In this document: positions 1 through 7,556 of the stretch, in pieces | Position numbering within the stretch: the first letter of the stretch is position 1 | Layout: each line of letters starts with the position of its first letter | NCBI GenBank assembly: GCA_020634435.1 | Contig: JACKBS010000019.1 | Span: 25,249 to 89,248, forward strand | DNA from: Ardenticatenaceae bacterium | GTDB taxonomy: Bacteria > Chloroflexota > Anaerolineae > Promineifilales > Promineifilaceae | Reading direction: 5' to 3' | DNA length: 64,000 nucleotides | Notes under the pieces: model-generated | Told to the model about the DNA's origin: nothing | Databases searched by the model: none | Seen by the model: the letters and a program-made list of their open reading frames with translations, nothing else | Program-made: the position numbers and the translations under genes

Positions 1-84
1 ATGTATGCCCACTTGCCCTCACTGGCGCAGATGAAGGTGGATATGGATGCGTTTTTGCAAACGGTCGTTCCCACACAAAAGTAA
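1..84 (+). CDS. 3' end of an upstream gene (partial)
   Basis: Frame 1 is open from the window edge to a TAA at 82-84, giving at least 28 codons. The C-terminal peptide ends in VVPTQK. It is too short to assign a family. A long perfect inverted repeat follows immediately and probably terminates this transcript. The real start lies outside the window, so the ATG at position 1 need not be the initiator. Confidence 0.5.
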   Translation: MYAHLPSLAQMKVDMDAFLQTVVPTQK

Positions 85-86
85 TT

Positions 87-138
87 GGGTAATTGAGTAA
101 CTGGGTAATTGCCTAATTACCCAGTTACTCAATTACCC
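87..138. repeat. 24-bp perfect inverted repeat (hairpin) between genes
   Basis: Arms at 87-110 and 115-138 are perfect reverse complements with a 4-nt loop (GCCT). The arms are built from GGGTAATTGAGTAACTGGG-type sequence. There is no T-run after the stem, so it is not a classic intrinsic terminator. It belongs to the set of palindromic intergenic repeats scattered through this window. Confidence 0.85.
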
Positions 139-149
139 CTCTTTGCCGC

Positions 150-1421
150 ATGAACCAAATTGAAAAAACTGTCCTGGAAAAGTTGGATATTGACGGCTTG
201 CTGCAAGCGCTGGATCGATTGGTGCAAATTCCCAGCCTGGATGGCTCCCCAGAAGAGCGAACGGTGCAGGAGGAAACGGCCGTTCTCATGCAATCCCTCG
301 GCCTGGACGTAGAAACCTGGGAAATTGATTTCGCCAAACTTGCCCAGCACCCGGATTACACTGCCGAAGTGGCGCGCACCTCCGGGTTGGGCGTGGTGGG
401 CAGCTACGGGCAGGGGAATGGTCCCAGCCTCATTCTCAATGGCCACACCGATGTGGTGCCTGCGGGCGAACTGGACCGCTGGCATTACCCACCTTGGCGT
501 GCCACCTACAACCCCGCCGACGGCAACGTCTACGGCCGGGGCGCGCTGGACATGAAAGGTGGTCTCTGCTGCGGCCTGTTTGCCGTCAAAGCGATCATGG
601 ATGCCGGGGTGCAGCTCAAAGGTCGCGTCCACGTCCAGGCAGTGATTGGCGAGGAAGATGGCGGGGCGGGTACGTTAGCGGCCGTTTTGCATGGTCCCCA
701 GGCAGATGCAGCCATCATCATGGAACCCACCGAGCTAATGATTGCCCCTGCTCAAGCCGGTGCCTACAACTTCCGCATCACCATTCCCGGCAAGGCTGCT
801 CATGGCGCGATGCGCTTCGAGGGCGTCGACCCGCTGGAGAAGTTTTTGCTCGTCTACCAAGCTATCCTCGATTTAGAGAAAGCGCGCAATGCCGACGCGG
901 CGCATCCCCTCTTTGCCAACTATCCCGTGCCGTACCCGATTTGCGTGGGCAAAATCCAGGGCGGCGTCTGGGCGTCCACCGTAGCCGAAACGCTGACGTT
1001 TGAAGGGCGCTACGGCGTGAAAATTGGCGAAGACCCAGTGGCGGCGAAAAAAGAATTGGAAGAGTGGATTGAAACGGCCGTTCAAACCGACCCCTGGCTG
1101 CGAGAAAACCCGCCTGTCATCGAATGGTGGGGGGCGCAGTTTGATCCAGCGGAGATTCGCGTGGAGGAGATTGTGGTGGTGGAAACGGCCGTTTCCTTCC
1201 AGGAAATCACCGGCCATACCCCAAAAATCCAGGGCATGCCTTACGGGGCAGACATGCGCCTTCTGGTCAACGTCGGCGGCATTCCCACCCTCATGTTTGG
1301 CCCCGGCGATGTGCGCAAAGCCCACCAGCCCGACGAACACGTCCCCCTCGCCGACCTCAAAACCTGCGCCCAAACCCTGGCGCTCACCATCCTTCGCTTC
1401 TGCCAAATTGCAGAGAGTTAG
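150..1421 (+). CDS. M20-family metallo-deacylase/peptidase (ArgE/DapE type)
   Basis: A 423-residue zinc hydrolase of the M20/ArgE-DapE family, which removes acyl groups from amino acids or cleaves small peptides in the cytoplasm. The metal-site motifs are in the expected order: GHTDVVP (His99, Asp101), RGALDMKGG (bridging Asp134), GEEDGG (Glu168/169, base and ligand), MEPTE (Glu192), and a late AHQPDEH motif near the C-terminus. Length is normal for the family. The exact substrate cannot be read from sequence; acetylornithine, succinyl-diaminopimelate and other N-acyl amino acids are all possible. No strong Shine-Dalgarno (SD) sequence precedes the ATG. The gene contains three ACGGCCGT palindromes, two read as Glu-Thr-Ala-Val. 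Confidence 0.88.
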   Translation: MNQIEKTVLEKLDIDGLLQALDRLVQIPSLDGSPEERTVQEETAVLMQSLGLDVETWEIDFAKLAQHPDYTAEVARTSGLGVVGSYGQGNGPSLILNGHTDVVPAGELDRWHYPPWRATYNPADGNVYGRGALDMKGGLCCGLFAVKAIMDAGVQLKGRVHVQAVIGEEDGGAGTLAAVLHGPQADAAIIMEPTELMIAPAQAGAYNFRITIPGKAAHGAMRFEGVDPLEKFLLVYQAILDLEKARNADAAHPLFANYPVPYPICVGKIQGGVWASTVAETLTFEGRYGVKIGEDPVAAKKELEEWIETAVQTDPWLRENPPVIEWWGAQFDPAEIRVEEIVVVETAVSFQEITGHTPKIQGMPYGADMRLLVNVGGIPTLMFGPGDVRKAHQPDEHVPLADLKTCAQTLALTILRFCQIAES

Positions 1422-1520
1422 GAACGCCGAGTTTCGCTGAGAACCGCGGAGTTACGCAGAGTTTTATTATTTCTCTGTGAAACTCAGTGCCTCCTCTGCG
1501 TATCTCTGTGTTCCGTTTTT
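1421..1520. repeat. CGCAGAG-type palindromic intergenic repeat
   Basis: Imperfect inverted repeat made of GGAACGCCGAG..GCAGAG units facing CTCTGCG..TCTCTGTGTTCC units. Related sequence occurs at 33476-33526, 58726-58826 and 59219-59270. It lies just after the M20 gene stop and may serve as a 3'-end hairpin. It encodes nothing. Confidence 0.7.
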
Positions 1521-1540
1521 CCCCAATTTCAAAAACCCTC

Positions 1541-1571
1541 TTGACATTGACGCTACGTCATACCTTATGAT
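1541..1571 (+). promoter_or_regulatory. MerR-type promoter with 19-bp spacer and operator dyad
   Basis: TTGACA (1541-1546) and TATGAT (1566-1571) are separated by 19 bp, the over-long spacing typical of promoters activated by MerR-family proteins. A 13-bp dyad, TGACG-CTA-CGTCA (1548-1560), fills the spacer, where such regulators bind. The gene downstream encodes a MerR/TipA regulator, so autoregulation is the simplest reading. Confidence 0.75.
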
Positions 1572-1582
1572 TATCCAAGTTG

Positions 1583-1638
1583 AACCTCCCGCAGGTTTGA
1601 ACCAGGATTAGGTTATTGAATGAAACCTGCGGGAGGTT
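1583..1638 (+). promoter_or_regulatory. Leader hairpin that can pair with the merR ribosome binding site
   Basis: Perfect 16-bp arms at 1583-1598 and 1623-1638 (AACCTCCCGCAGGTTT and its complement). The 3' arm contains GGGAGG (1631-1636), the only good SD for the regulator that starts at 1643 or 1649. If the stem forms, the SD is sequestered. The same kind of palindrome may simply be a mobile intergenic repeat. Confidence 0.55.
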
Positions 1639-1642
1639 TTGA

Positions 1643-2398
1643 GTGGAGATGCGCATGTACACGATTAAACAACTGGCCGACCTGGCCAACGTCAGCCGCC
1701 GCACGCTGCGGTATTACGACCAAATTGATTTGCTGAAGCCAACGGCCGTTGCCGACAATGGCTACCGCTATTACGACAAGGAAACCATTCTGCGTCTACA
1801 GCAAATCCGCTTTTACCAGGAGCTGGATTTCAGCCTGGACGACATTCGGAAAATGCTAGACAAGGCCGATTTCAACGCGCTGCAATCGCTGCAAACGCAA
1901 AAAGCAGCGCTCCAGCGTCAATCCGAGCGGCTGAACCGGCTCATCAACACCATAGACAAAACAATTCTGCATTTGGAAGGAAAACTAGAGATGGACAACA
2001 AAGATTTATTCGCAGGCTTCGACGAGGCCAAACAAAAAGCATACGCCGAAGAAGCCGAGCGGCGCTGGGACCCCAGGCTGGTGCGTGAATCGAACCAGCG
2101 CTGGAACCGGCTCAGCAAAGACCAGCAAAAGGCAATCATGCAGGAAGGCAACCAAATCTATCTGGAAATGGTTGGACAACTGGGTAACCCGCCAGACAGC
2201 GATGAGGTTCAGGCAATTGTGGCCCGCTGGCATCAGCACATCCGCCACTTCTACGAACCTAATTTCGCCACCCTGCGCGGCCTGGGGCAGGGCTACGCCA
2301 ACGACCCCGCCTTCCGCGCCAAGTTCGAGGCAATGCACCCTGATCTGCCGGACTTTTTGCAGGCAGCGATTACCGTCTACTGCGACAACAACGAATAA
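1643..2398 (+). CDS. MerR-family regulator with TipA-like effector domain
   Basis: A 251-residue transcription factor. Residues about 5-75 form the MerR winged helix (YTIKQLADLANVSRRTLRYYDQ, then a wing and a helix). A coiled-coil dimer linker follows at about 80-115. Residues about 125-250 match the TipAS/antibiotic-binding helical domain (AKQKAYAEEAERRWD pattern). TipA proteins covalently or tightly bind small molecules and activate target promoters. The start could be GTG 1643, ATG 1649 or ATG 1655; the SD at 1631-1636 fits the first two. The promoter has MerR-style 19-bp spacing. The downstream metalloprotease gene is probably co-transcribed. Confidence 0.88.
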   Translation: MEMRMYTIKQLADLANVSRRTLRYYDQIDLLKPTAVADNGYRYYDKETILRLQQIRFYQELDFSLDDIRKMLDKADFNALQSLQTQKAALQRQSERLNRLINTIDKTILHLEGKLEMDNKDLFAGFDEAKQKAYAEEAERRWDPRLVRESNQRWNRLSKDQQKAIMQEGNQIYLEMVGQLGNPPDSDEVQAIVARWHQHIRHFYEPNFATLRGLGQGYANDPAFRAKFEAMHPDLPDFLQAAITVYCDNNE

Positions 2399-2407
2399 TT
2401 TGCAACT

Positions 2408-2464
2408 ATTTCCCCGGAAACTTTTTTGCGAGCAAGTCTTCACAAGAGCAGTTTCCGGGGAAAT
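2408..2464. repeat. TTTCCCCGGAAACT inverted repeat, copy 1
   Basis: 15-bp perfect arms at 2408-2422 and 2450-2464 with a 27-nt loop. The same arms recur at 4504-4560 and 27131-27190 with unrelated loops. It sits between the TipA regulator and the metalloprotease gene. Confidence 0.85.
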
Positions 2465-2479
2465 TTGAGAGGGAAAATC

Positions 2480-3394
2480 ATGAAAAGCAATTGGATACCA
2501 ACCAACGAATATTACGGCCGTCTTCTAAACGAACCCGACTTGGCCAAACGAGAACAACTGTACCTGGACCTGCTCGTCCAGCCGTGGCAGCAAATGATGA
2601 ACATGATGCAGCGCCCTGGCATGGACCCCAACGACCCGTTTGCCGGGGCTAAGGTGTGGGGCTGGTTGCTGCCGCACCAAACCGACGAAATCGCCAGCCT
2701 GCTGCAAAAAATGGAAGCCGCCAACGCCTGGGAAATTGGCCGGAACGCGGCCGCCAAGGCCGCTGCCCAATTTGACCCCTACGCGGATCGTTTCAACTTT
2801 GACACGTTCGAGGGCTGGCTGGTTTTGGCGGACCCGACCTTCTTTGCCAACGATCCGCAGCCCGGCTACACGGGGGCGACTGATTGGTTTGCCCCGCGCT
2901 ACATCGGCCAGTTCTGGGAGCCGGACGAACGCAATTTACCGCATCTGGCGGGATTGGTGGCCCATGAAATGCACCATCTGGTGCGCTTCCGCGTCTTCCC
3001 GTTCTCTATGCAAACCAGCGTGGCGGAGTACATTGTGCTGGAAGGCATGGCCGAGTCGTTTGCTGCCTCGCTGTTTGGCGATGAGGTGGTGGGCTACTAC
3101 GTGACCCAGTTCGACGAGGCGATGCTGGATGCGGCCAAATCGTTGATTGCCGGTGGCTTGCAAAAGACGGGCTTCAACGTCATTCGCAGCTACATCTTTG
3201 GCGATGCGCTGGCGGCGCAGAACGGCTTTGAGCCAGTGGGCGGGATGCCTGCCTACGGCGGCTACGCAGTTGGCTACCACGTTGTGCAAGCCTTTTTGCA
3301 GCGCACGGGCTTGAGCGTGGAGGAAGCCACCTTTGTCCCGGCCGATGAGATCGTGGCGAAATCGGAGTTCTTTGCCGAGCTGGACCCAGCCTAA
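2480..3394 (+). CDS. DUF2268-type putative zinc metalloprotease
   Basis: A 304-residue soluble protein with an HEMHH zinc-binding motif at residues 162-166, in the context LVAHEMHHLVRF. A following Glu in VLEGMAESFAASL is a candidate third ligand. This matches the DUF2268 predicted Zn-dependent protease family (YjaZ-like), often found beside TipA/MerR regulators. ATG 2480 is preferred because GAGAGGGA lies just upstream; the longer open frame from 2426 would run through the inverted repeat. It follows the regulator in the same direction and may be its target. No substrate is known for the family. Confidence 0.78.
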   Translation: MKSNWIPTNEYYGRLLNEPDLAKREQLYLDLLVQPWQQMMNMMQRPGMDPNDPFAGAKVWGWLLPHQTDEIASLLQKMEAANAWEIGRNAAAKAAAQFDPYADRFNFDTFEGWLVLADPTFFANDPQPGYTGATDWFAPRYIGQFWEPDERNLPHLAGLVAHEMHHLVRFRVFPFSMQTSVAEYIVLEGMAESFAASLFGDEVVGYYVTQFDEAMLDAAKSLIAGGLQKTGFNVIRSYIFGDALAAQNGFEPVGGMPAYGGYAVGYHVVQAFLQRTGLSVEEATFVPADEIVAKSEFFAELDPA

Positions 3395-3409
3395 TCCGAA
3401 ACAAAATAG

Positions 3410-3461
3410 AACGCTGATTTTCCTGATTCCCCTGATCTTGGGAATCAGGAAAATCAGCGTT
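3410..3461. terminator. Perfect 21-bp hairpin between convergent genes
   Basis: Arms at 3410-3430 and 3441-3461 are perfect complements (AACGCTGATTTTCCTGATTC...) around a 10-nt loop. It lies between the convergent metalloprotease and ABC ATPase genes, so it can terminate both. There is no long T-run. It also fits the palindromic repeats seen elsewhere in the window. Confidence 0.6.
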
Positions 3462-3478
3462 CCGTTTCTTGAGGATGC

Positions 3479-4492
3479 TCACTCTTCGACCTCAACGGAA
3501 ACGGCCGTTTCCAACAACCGCTCCTCATAAATCCGGCGAATCGTGGCTTCAATGTCAGGCTCGCGCACGGCTAAATCCTGTACGCGGTACTGGTTGGAAA
3601 TACGGCCGATTAATGCCGAAGCCGAAATTTCCTCGCGTTCAAACTGGTAGGTGGCGCGAGAATCCTGATGCTCGACAACCGTTGCGCCTTCAACTGCTAC
3701 TGTCTCGTAATCCTCAGCAAAATCCACCACCAGCTCCCGCTTGCCGCCAAACTGATCTTGGAGGGATTGTAAACGGCCGTCGAACAACAACTTCCCGTGG
3801 TCAATAATCATCACCCGCTGGCACAGCCGCTGCACATCGGCCAGGTCGTGGGTGGTGAGCAGCACCGTCGTGCCCCGCTCGGCATTGATGTGCTGGATAA
3901 ATTGGCGGATGCGCTCCTTGGCCACCACATCTAGCCCAATCGTCGGCTCGTCCAAAAAGAGCAGGTCGGGGTTGTGCAGCAGGGCGGCGGCGATGTCCGC
4001 CCGCATCCGCTGGCCCAGCGAGAGGGAACGCACAGGCGTGTGCAAAAACGGTTCCATTTCCAGCATGTTGGTGAATTCGGCCAGATTTTTGCTGAACAGC
4101 TCGGCTGGCACTTTGTAGATGTGGCGCAGCAGCTCCAGCGACTCGATCACTGGCAAGTCCCACCAGAGCGTGGTGCGCTGGCCAAACACAGCCCCGATGC
4201 GGGCGACGTACGCCTGGCGTTCTTTGTGGGGGATACGGCCGTTTACCACCACCTCTCCACCCGATGGCACCAACAGCCCCGTCAGCATTTTGATTGTCGT
4301 TGATTTGCCTGCCCCGTTTGGTCCCAGATAGCCGACCAATTCACCAGACTCCACGCCAAAGCTAATGCCATCCACCGCCCGCACTTGCTTAAACTCCCGC
4401 GAGAAAAAGCCGCGCACCGCCCCAAATCGCCCCGAAAAATGCTTCCGCACCGAAAACTGTTTTTGCAAATTAGTCACTTCGATAATGGTCAT
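3479..4492 (-). CDS. ABC transporter ATP-binding protein (COG4586 type)
   Basis: A 337-residue ATPase that would energise the two permeases encoded upstream. Walker A GPNGAGKS is at residues 57-64, the signature LSLGQ at 157-161, Walker B LLFLDE at 177-182, and TTHD marks the H-loop. The N-terminal insert (VRKHFSGRFGAVRGFFSREF) and long C-terminal tail are typical of the COG4586 group, which pairs with COG4587/COG3694 permeases. Substrate is unknown; related systems are annotated as drug, sodium or lipid exporters. It is last in a leftward three-gene operon, with an inverted repeat (4504-4560) separating it from the second permease. Confidence 0.92.
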   Translation of the reverse strand: MTIIEVTNLQKQFSVRKHFSGRFGAVRGFFSREFKQVRAVDGISFGVESGELVGYLGPNGAGKSTTIKMLTGLLVPSGGEVVVNGRIPHKERQAYVARIGAVFGQRTTLWWDLPVIESLELLRHIYKVPAELFSKNLAEFTNMLEMEPFLHTPVRSLSLGQRMRADIAAALLHNPDLLFLDEPTIGLDVVAKERIRQFIQHINAERGTTVLLTTHDLADVQRLCQRVMIIDHGKLLFDGRLQSLQDQFGGKRELVVDFAEDYETVAVEGATVVEHQDSRATYQFEREEISASALIGRISNQYRVQDLAVREPDIEATIRRIYEERLLETAVSVEVEE

Positions 4493-4503
4493 AAATGCTT
4501 CCT

Positions 4504-4560
4504 ATTTCCCCGGAAACTGTTTACAAGAAACTTTGCCAATCGGGAAGTTTCCGGGGAAAT
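4504..4560. repeat. TTTCCCCGGAAACT inverted repeat, copy 2
   Basis: Arms 4504-4518 and 4546-4560 are identical in sequence to copy 1 (2408-2464). The loop differs. It lies inside the ABC operon, between permease and ATPase, so it may lower readthrough into the ATPase gene or protect the upstream mRNA. Confidence 0.85.
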
Positions 4561-4568
4561 TTACAGGT

Positions 4569-5378
4569 CTAATTCCCCGTGCTCTGGTAATGCTGAATGC
4601 CAAAGTGCCAGACGCGGAGCGACAGCCACAGCATGGCAAACCCCACCAACGGCGCGACAAACGGCGCAAAGGCGGGAAAGTTGAACGGGTCGGGCTTGTC
4701 TAAAAAGTAAAGTGCCGGATAAAAATTCAAAAACACGGCGGGCACGATGTAGGTGAAAAAGCGGCGCAGCCAGTTCGGGTAAATGGTCATCGGGTAAGAC
4801 ATGGTGAAGCTGCCGCCATACGTGAGCATGTTCAGCACCTCAATCGAATCTACCGTCCAAAAGGTGATCGTGCCGCCAATCACAAACAGGCCGCCAAAAA
4901 AAGCGATGAGGCTGATAACCACAACAGGGAGGTAAAGCAGCTTGGCCGCAGTCCAGTGGATATCGTTGAGCGACAGCGCATAGCTGAAAATAGCCACGCC
5001 AAACGCCACACGACCCAGGCGGCGCATCACCAGTCGGGAGCCCATCACCTGAGCCGTAATATTGACCGGACGCAGCATGATTTGGTCGAAAGTGCCCTGG
5101 CGCACAGTCAGGCCAAAGCGGGGCGGGTCGAAGCCGCTAAAAATCATGTCCATCAAGTTGAAGGCGATCTCGACCAGCCCGTAAAGGAAGGCGATTTCGG
5201 GCAGCTGCCAGCCGTGAATGTTGCCAAACCGCTGCATCACCAAGGCCACGGAGCCAAATTCCGCCACAACTGTCAGGGCCGTCATGACGAGATCGAGGGC
5301 AAACGACATGCGGTACTGCATTTGTGAGCGCAGCTGCACGCCCACCAGGCGGCGGTAGATGTCGAAGGAATGCTTCAC
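4569..5378 (-). CDS. ABC-2 family permease, second subunit
   Basis: A 269-residue membrane protein with about six hydrophobic segments (for example LIAFFGGLFVIGGTITFW and FAPFVAPLVGFAMLWLSL). It resembles the ABC-2 permease family PF06182 (COG3694). It probably pairs with the neighbouring permease and the ATPase to form an exporter. Translation starts at GTG 5378, one nucleotide after the stop of the upstream permease, with SD GGGAGG inside that gene's end, so the two are translationally coupled. Confidence 0.88.
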   Translation of the reverse strand: MKHSFDIYRRLVGVQLRSQMQYRMSFALDLVMTALTVVAEFGSVALVMQRFGNIHGWQLPEIAFLYGLVEIAFNLMDMIFSGFDPPRFGLTVRQGTFDQIMLRPVNITAQVMGSRLVMRRLGRVAFGVAIFSYALSLNDIHWTAAKLLYLPVVVISLIAFFGGLFVIGGTITFWTVDSIEVLNMLTYGGSFTMSYPMTIYPNWLRRFFTYIVPAVFLNFYPALYFLDKPDPFNFPAFAPFVAPLVGFAMLWLSLRVWHFGIQHYQSTGN

Positions 5379-5379
5379 C

Positions 5380-6168
5380 TTATCCTCCCAAGATGACCAG
5401 GCGGCGTACGGCCGTTTTCAACACAATCTGCCCTAAAATTGCCATGCCCAATGCCCAAACGAGCTGCAAAATCAGGGCACGGATCAGTTCCGGTCCTTGC
5501 AACAGCCCCAGGTACACCTCCACGACCATGTTGAGCGTGAAGGGGAACGGCGTGAGATAAGCGATTGTTTGAACCCATTCGGGCAGCAAGCGCAGCGGCA
5601 TCAAAAAACCGGACAGCAGCCAGCCAAAGATAAAACCGGTATTAATCATTCCTCTGGCGTTGGGTGACCAAAATGCTGCCAGATTGATGAGAAAGCGGAA
5701 GGTAAAACTGACCAACCAGCTGAAGAGTACGGCCGTTCCCAGCCAAAACCACTGCCAGCCAGCAGGGAAACTCATCGGAAACACCAGTCCAAAAAAGATC
5801 ATGATCAGCACACCACGCAGCAGGAGGGCAACGGCCCCGCGCCCCGCATCCTTGGCCATCCAGAACTGAAAGTAGCCCATCGGCTTGAGCAGATCAGAGC
5901 CGACTTCGCCGGTGTGAACGGACTCCATTAGCTCATACCAGCCAAAGAGTGCCAGGTAGTTAATGACCGCTTGCGTCAGCGCGACATAGGCGTACAGATC
6001 ATTTTGGGTGATGCCTTCGACGGCGGAACGGCCGTCGTACAGCGCCAGCAGCACCGACACGCGCAGCCAGCCAAAACCAAAGTTGGTGATCAGCCCGGCA
6101 ATGGTCGCCGCACGATAGGTCAGATTCCGTTGAAAGGCGCGCCGGGCAACTTCCCAAAACAGTCTCAT
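5380..6168 (-). CDS. ABC-2 family permease, first subunit
   Basis: A 262-residue integral membrane protein with about six membrane spans (ATIAGLITNFGFGWLRVSVL, WFWLGTAVLFSWLVSF and others), of the ABC-2/PF06182 type (COG4587). It is the first gene of the leftward exporter operon. Its TAA is separated by one base from the GTG of the second permease. The export substrate cannot be inferred. Confidence 0.88.
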   Translation of the reverse strand: MRLFWEVARRAFQRNLTYRAATIAGLITNFGFGWLRVSVLLALYDGRSAVEGITQNDLYAYVALTQAVINYLALFGWYELMESVHTGEVGSDLLKPMGYFQFWMAKDAGRGAVALLLRGVLIMIFFGLVFPMSFPAGWQWFWLGTAVLFSWLVSFTFRFLINLAAFWSPNARGMINTGFIFGWLLSGFLMPLRLLPEWVQTIAYLTPFPFTLNMVVEVYLGLLQGPELIRALILQLVWALGMAILGQIVLKTAVRRLVILGG

Positions 6169-6600
6169 GAAGGGACCTTAATTGTTGTTGCAGTTGGTGT
6201 TTAGAAAGCGAATCTGCAATTCTCTGTGGGATTGGCTGGTTTGTCAAATTAAAGTCGTTGTGAACGGTGGGTTAAAAGTTTTGGTGTAGCCTCGCTCTTT
6301 GGCCAAAATCTGCTACGCTTAGCCACCTGGAAGTATGTCCTCTGGCTCGGGAGCCTTCCGTATGTGAATTTTTCAACTGCATACCAATTTCTTACCTGGC
6401 AACGGCCGTTTAATACCTATTGCCTATCCTCTTGCTGTTTCTTGGCCGTTATCGTAAAGACCGGGTGAAATCGACGCCATTTTCATGGCTTTTGTATGTC
6501 GATTTTTCCGGGAGCCTGGCACCATAAGTCTGTTGTTAAGAAAAGAAATATCTAATGTGGCTGGTCAACAACGCCGCCTACATTACTTTGGAGTGAATGA
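6169..6600 (+). promoter_or_regulatory. 432-bp intergenic region with a structured leader
   Basis: No credible ORF. The part near the rightward gene holds a nested hairpin: CCGG (6461-6464) with CCGG (6508-6511), AAATCGAC (6468-6475) with GTCGATTT (6498-6505), and GCCAT (6476-6480) with ATGGC (6485-6489). One ACGGCCGT palindrome is at about 6402. The region must carry divergent promoters for the ABC operon and the 6601 gene, but none is clear enough to place. It matches no riboswitch consensus I know. Confidence 0.4.
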
Positions 6601-7155
6601 ATGACATCCCTCGTAAACTTACCGCGCTTTTTAGGCCGCCGCACAGGTCTGGCTAAAGCAACAACCCTCACGGTTCAACCCTATCAACCTGCTGATGTAG
6701 CTGTTTTAGAAGGGAAACGGCCGTTACCCGCCCAACAAAAACCTGACCCTATCGTCATCAACATTCCTCCAGCTCAACCGTATACCCAAGTCAATACCCT
6801 CTCGAACTTCTTACGCGTTGGCCGTTTGTACCATCCGTTGTGTCGCAATGCTTTTGTTGAGCATGTGCAAATTGGTTACTACGCTTACGAACGGCGCGAA
6901 GAGTGGCGCACCTGTGCTCTGGCTGCTGCCTATGCGGGCGCATTTGGCCCCCAATCTATTGAAAAACCAGAATTTTCTTATACGATGGCGATCTGGCGTT
7001 TGAGCCAGCGCGTGGGCTTTGACATTGGCAAGCATCAGGTGACTGGCCCCACGGGCCGCCGCAATAATCTCGCCGACGAGATGATCCGCTTGGTAGACGA
7101 AAACCTTTGGACCCGTACCGGAGTGGCCGAATGGCTGGTTAGCCTGGGATTCTAA
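6601..7155 (+). CDS. Conserved-looking protein of unknown function, 184 aa
   Basis: I do not recognise this family. The first 70 residues are low in structure and proline-rich (AQQKPDPIVINIPPAQPYTQ). Residues about 75-184 look globular, with a Tyr/Arg-rich stretch (QIGYYAYERREEWRTC) and a final helix pair ending in VAEWLVSLGF. No signal peptide or membrane span. It is a single gene with a long structured leader and its own strong terminator, so it is probably independently expressed. The ATG has only a weak upstream GGAG (TTTGGAGTGAATGA). Confidence 0.7.
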   Translation: MTSLVNLPRFLGRRTGLAKATTLTVQPYQPADVAVLEGKRPLPAQQKPDPIVINIPPAQPYTQVNTLSNFLRVGRLYHPLCRNAFVEHVQIGYYAYERREEWRTCALAAAYAGAFGPQSIEKPEFSYTMAIWRLSQRVGFDIGKHQVTGPTGRRNNLADEMIRLVDENLWTRTGVAEWLVSLGF

Positions 7156-7169
7156 TTTTTATAGCAAGC

Positions 7170-7197
7170 AAAGACCGGCCTCAGAGCCGGTCTTTTT
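7170..7197 (+). terminator. Intrinsic terminator of the 6601 gene
   Basis: AAAGACCGGC (7170-7179) pairs with GCCGGTCTTT (7186-7195), six-nt loop, followed by T-rich sequence. A textbook rho-independent terminator. Confidence 0.9.
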
Positions 7198-7556
7198 ATT
7201 TCACCACTAAGACGTGCGCGCGACTTGCTGCCCATTTTCATCTTATTAATCTTCTCCTTAAGCTAGTACTAATATCCTATAAAATGTAGTAATTGCAGAT
7301 TCAACGCAATATCGTTGGTAGACCATGGATCTGTGAATTGCTCTTTGGCCTTGCAGTTAGGAAGAGCTTTCCCCATCTAGCACAAAAAAATATCTCACCG
7401 ACGGAGCACAGGATGTAAGTCGGAATTGGTCGTAACGGGAGTGTTTCCTGATTACGCCCTATTCCTATACAGCCTAGCCTCTTCTGCGGTTGTTTCTGCA
7501 CATACATGAGTTGTATTGGTAATTATTAATCAGTTGTATTGTGTAGGTAGGAGAAG
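7198..7556 (+). promoter_or_regulatory. Long leader region before the TadE-like gene
   Basis: About 360 bp without a credible ORF, AT-rich in its first half. No clear promoter or known riboswitch. The SD for the next gene is GTAGGAGAAG just before ATG 7557. Confidence 0.3.

Noticed and set aside
873..1406. Long antisense ORFs across the M20, zwf, tal-pgi, aroC and ilvD genes
   Set aside because: They are mirror frames of well-identified enzymes and show no domains of their own.
6241..6600. Cyclic-di-GMP or other known riboswitch upstream of the 6601 gene
   Set aside because: Local stems exist but conserved core bases of the classes I know are absent.
7301..7556. Riboswitch or small RNA upstream of the TadE-like gene
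   Set aside because: No consensus match and no strong stem-loop set.
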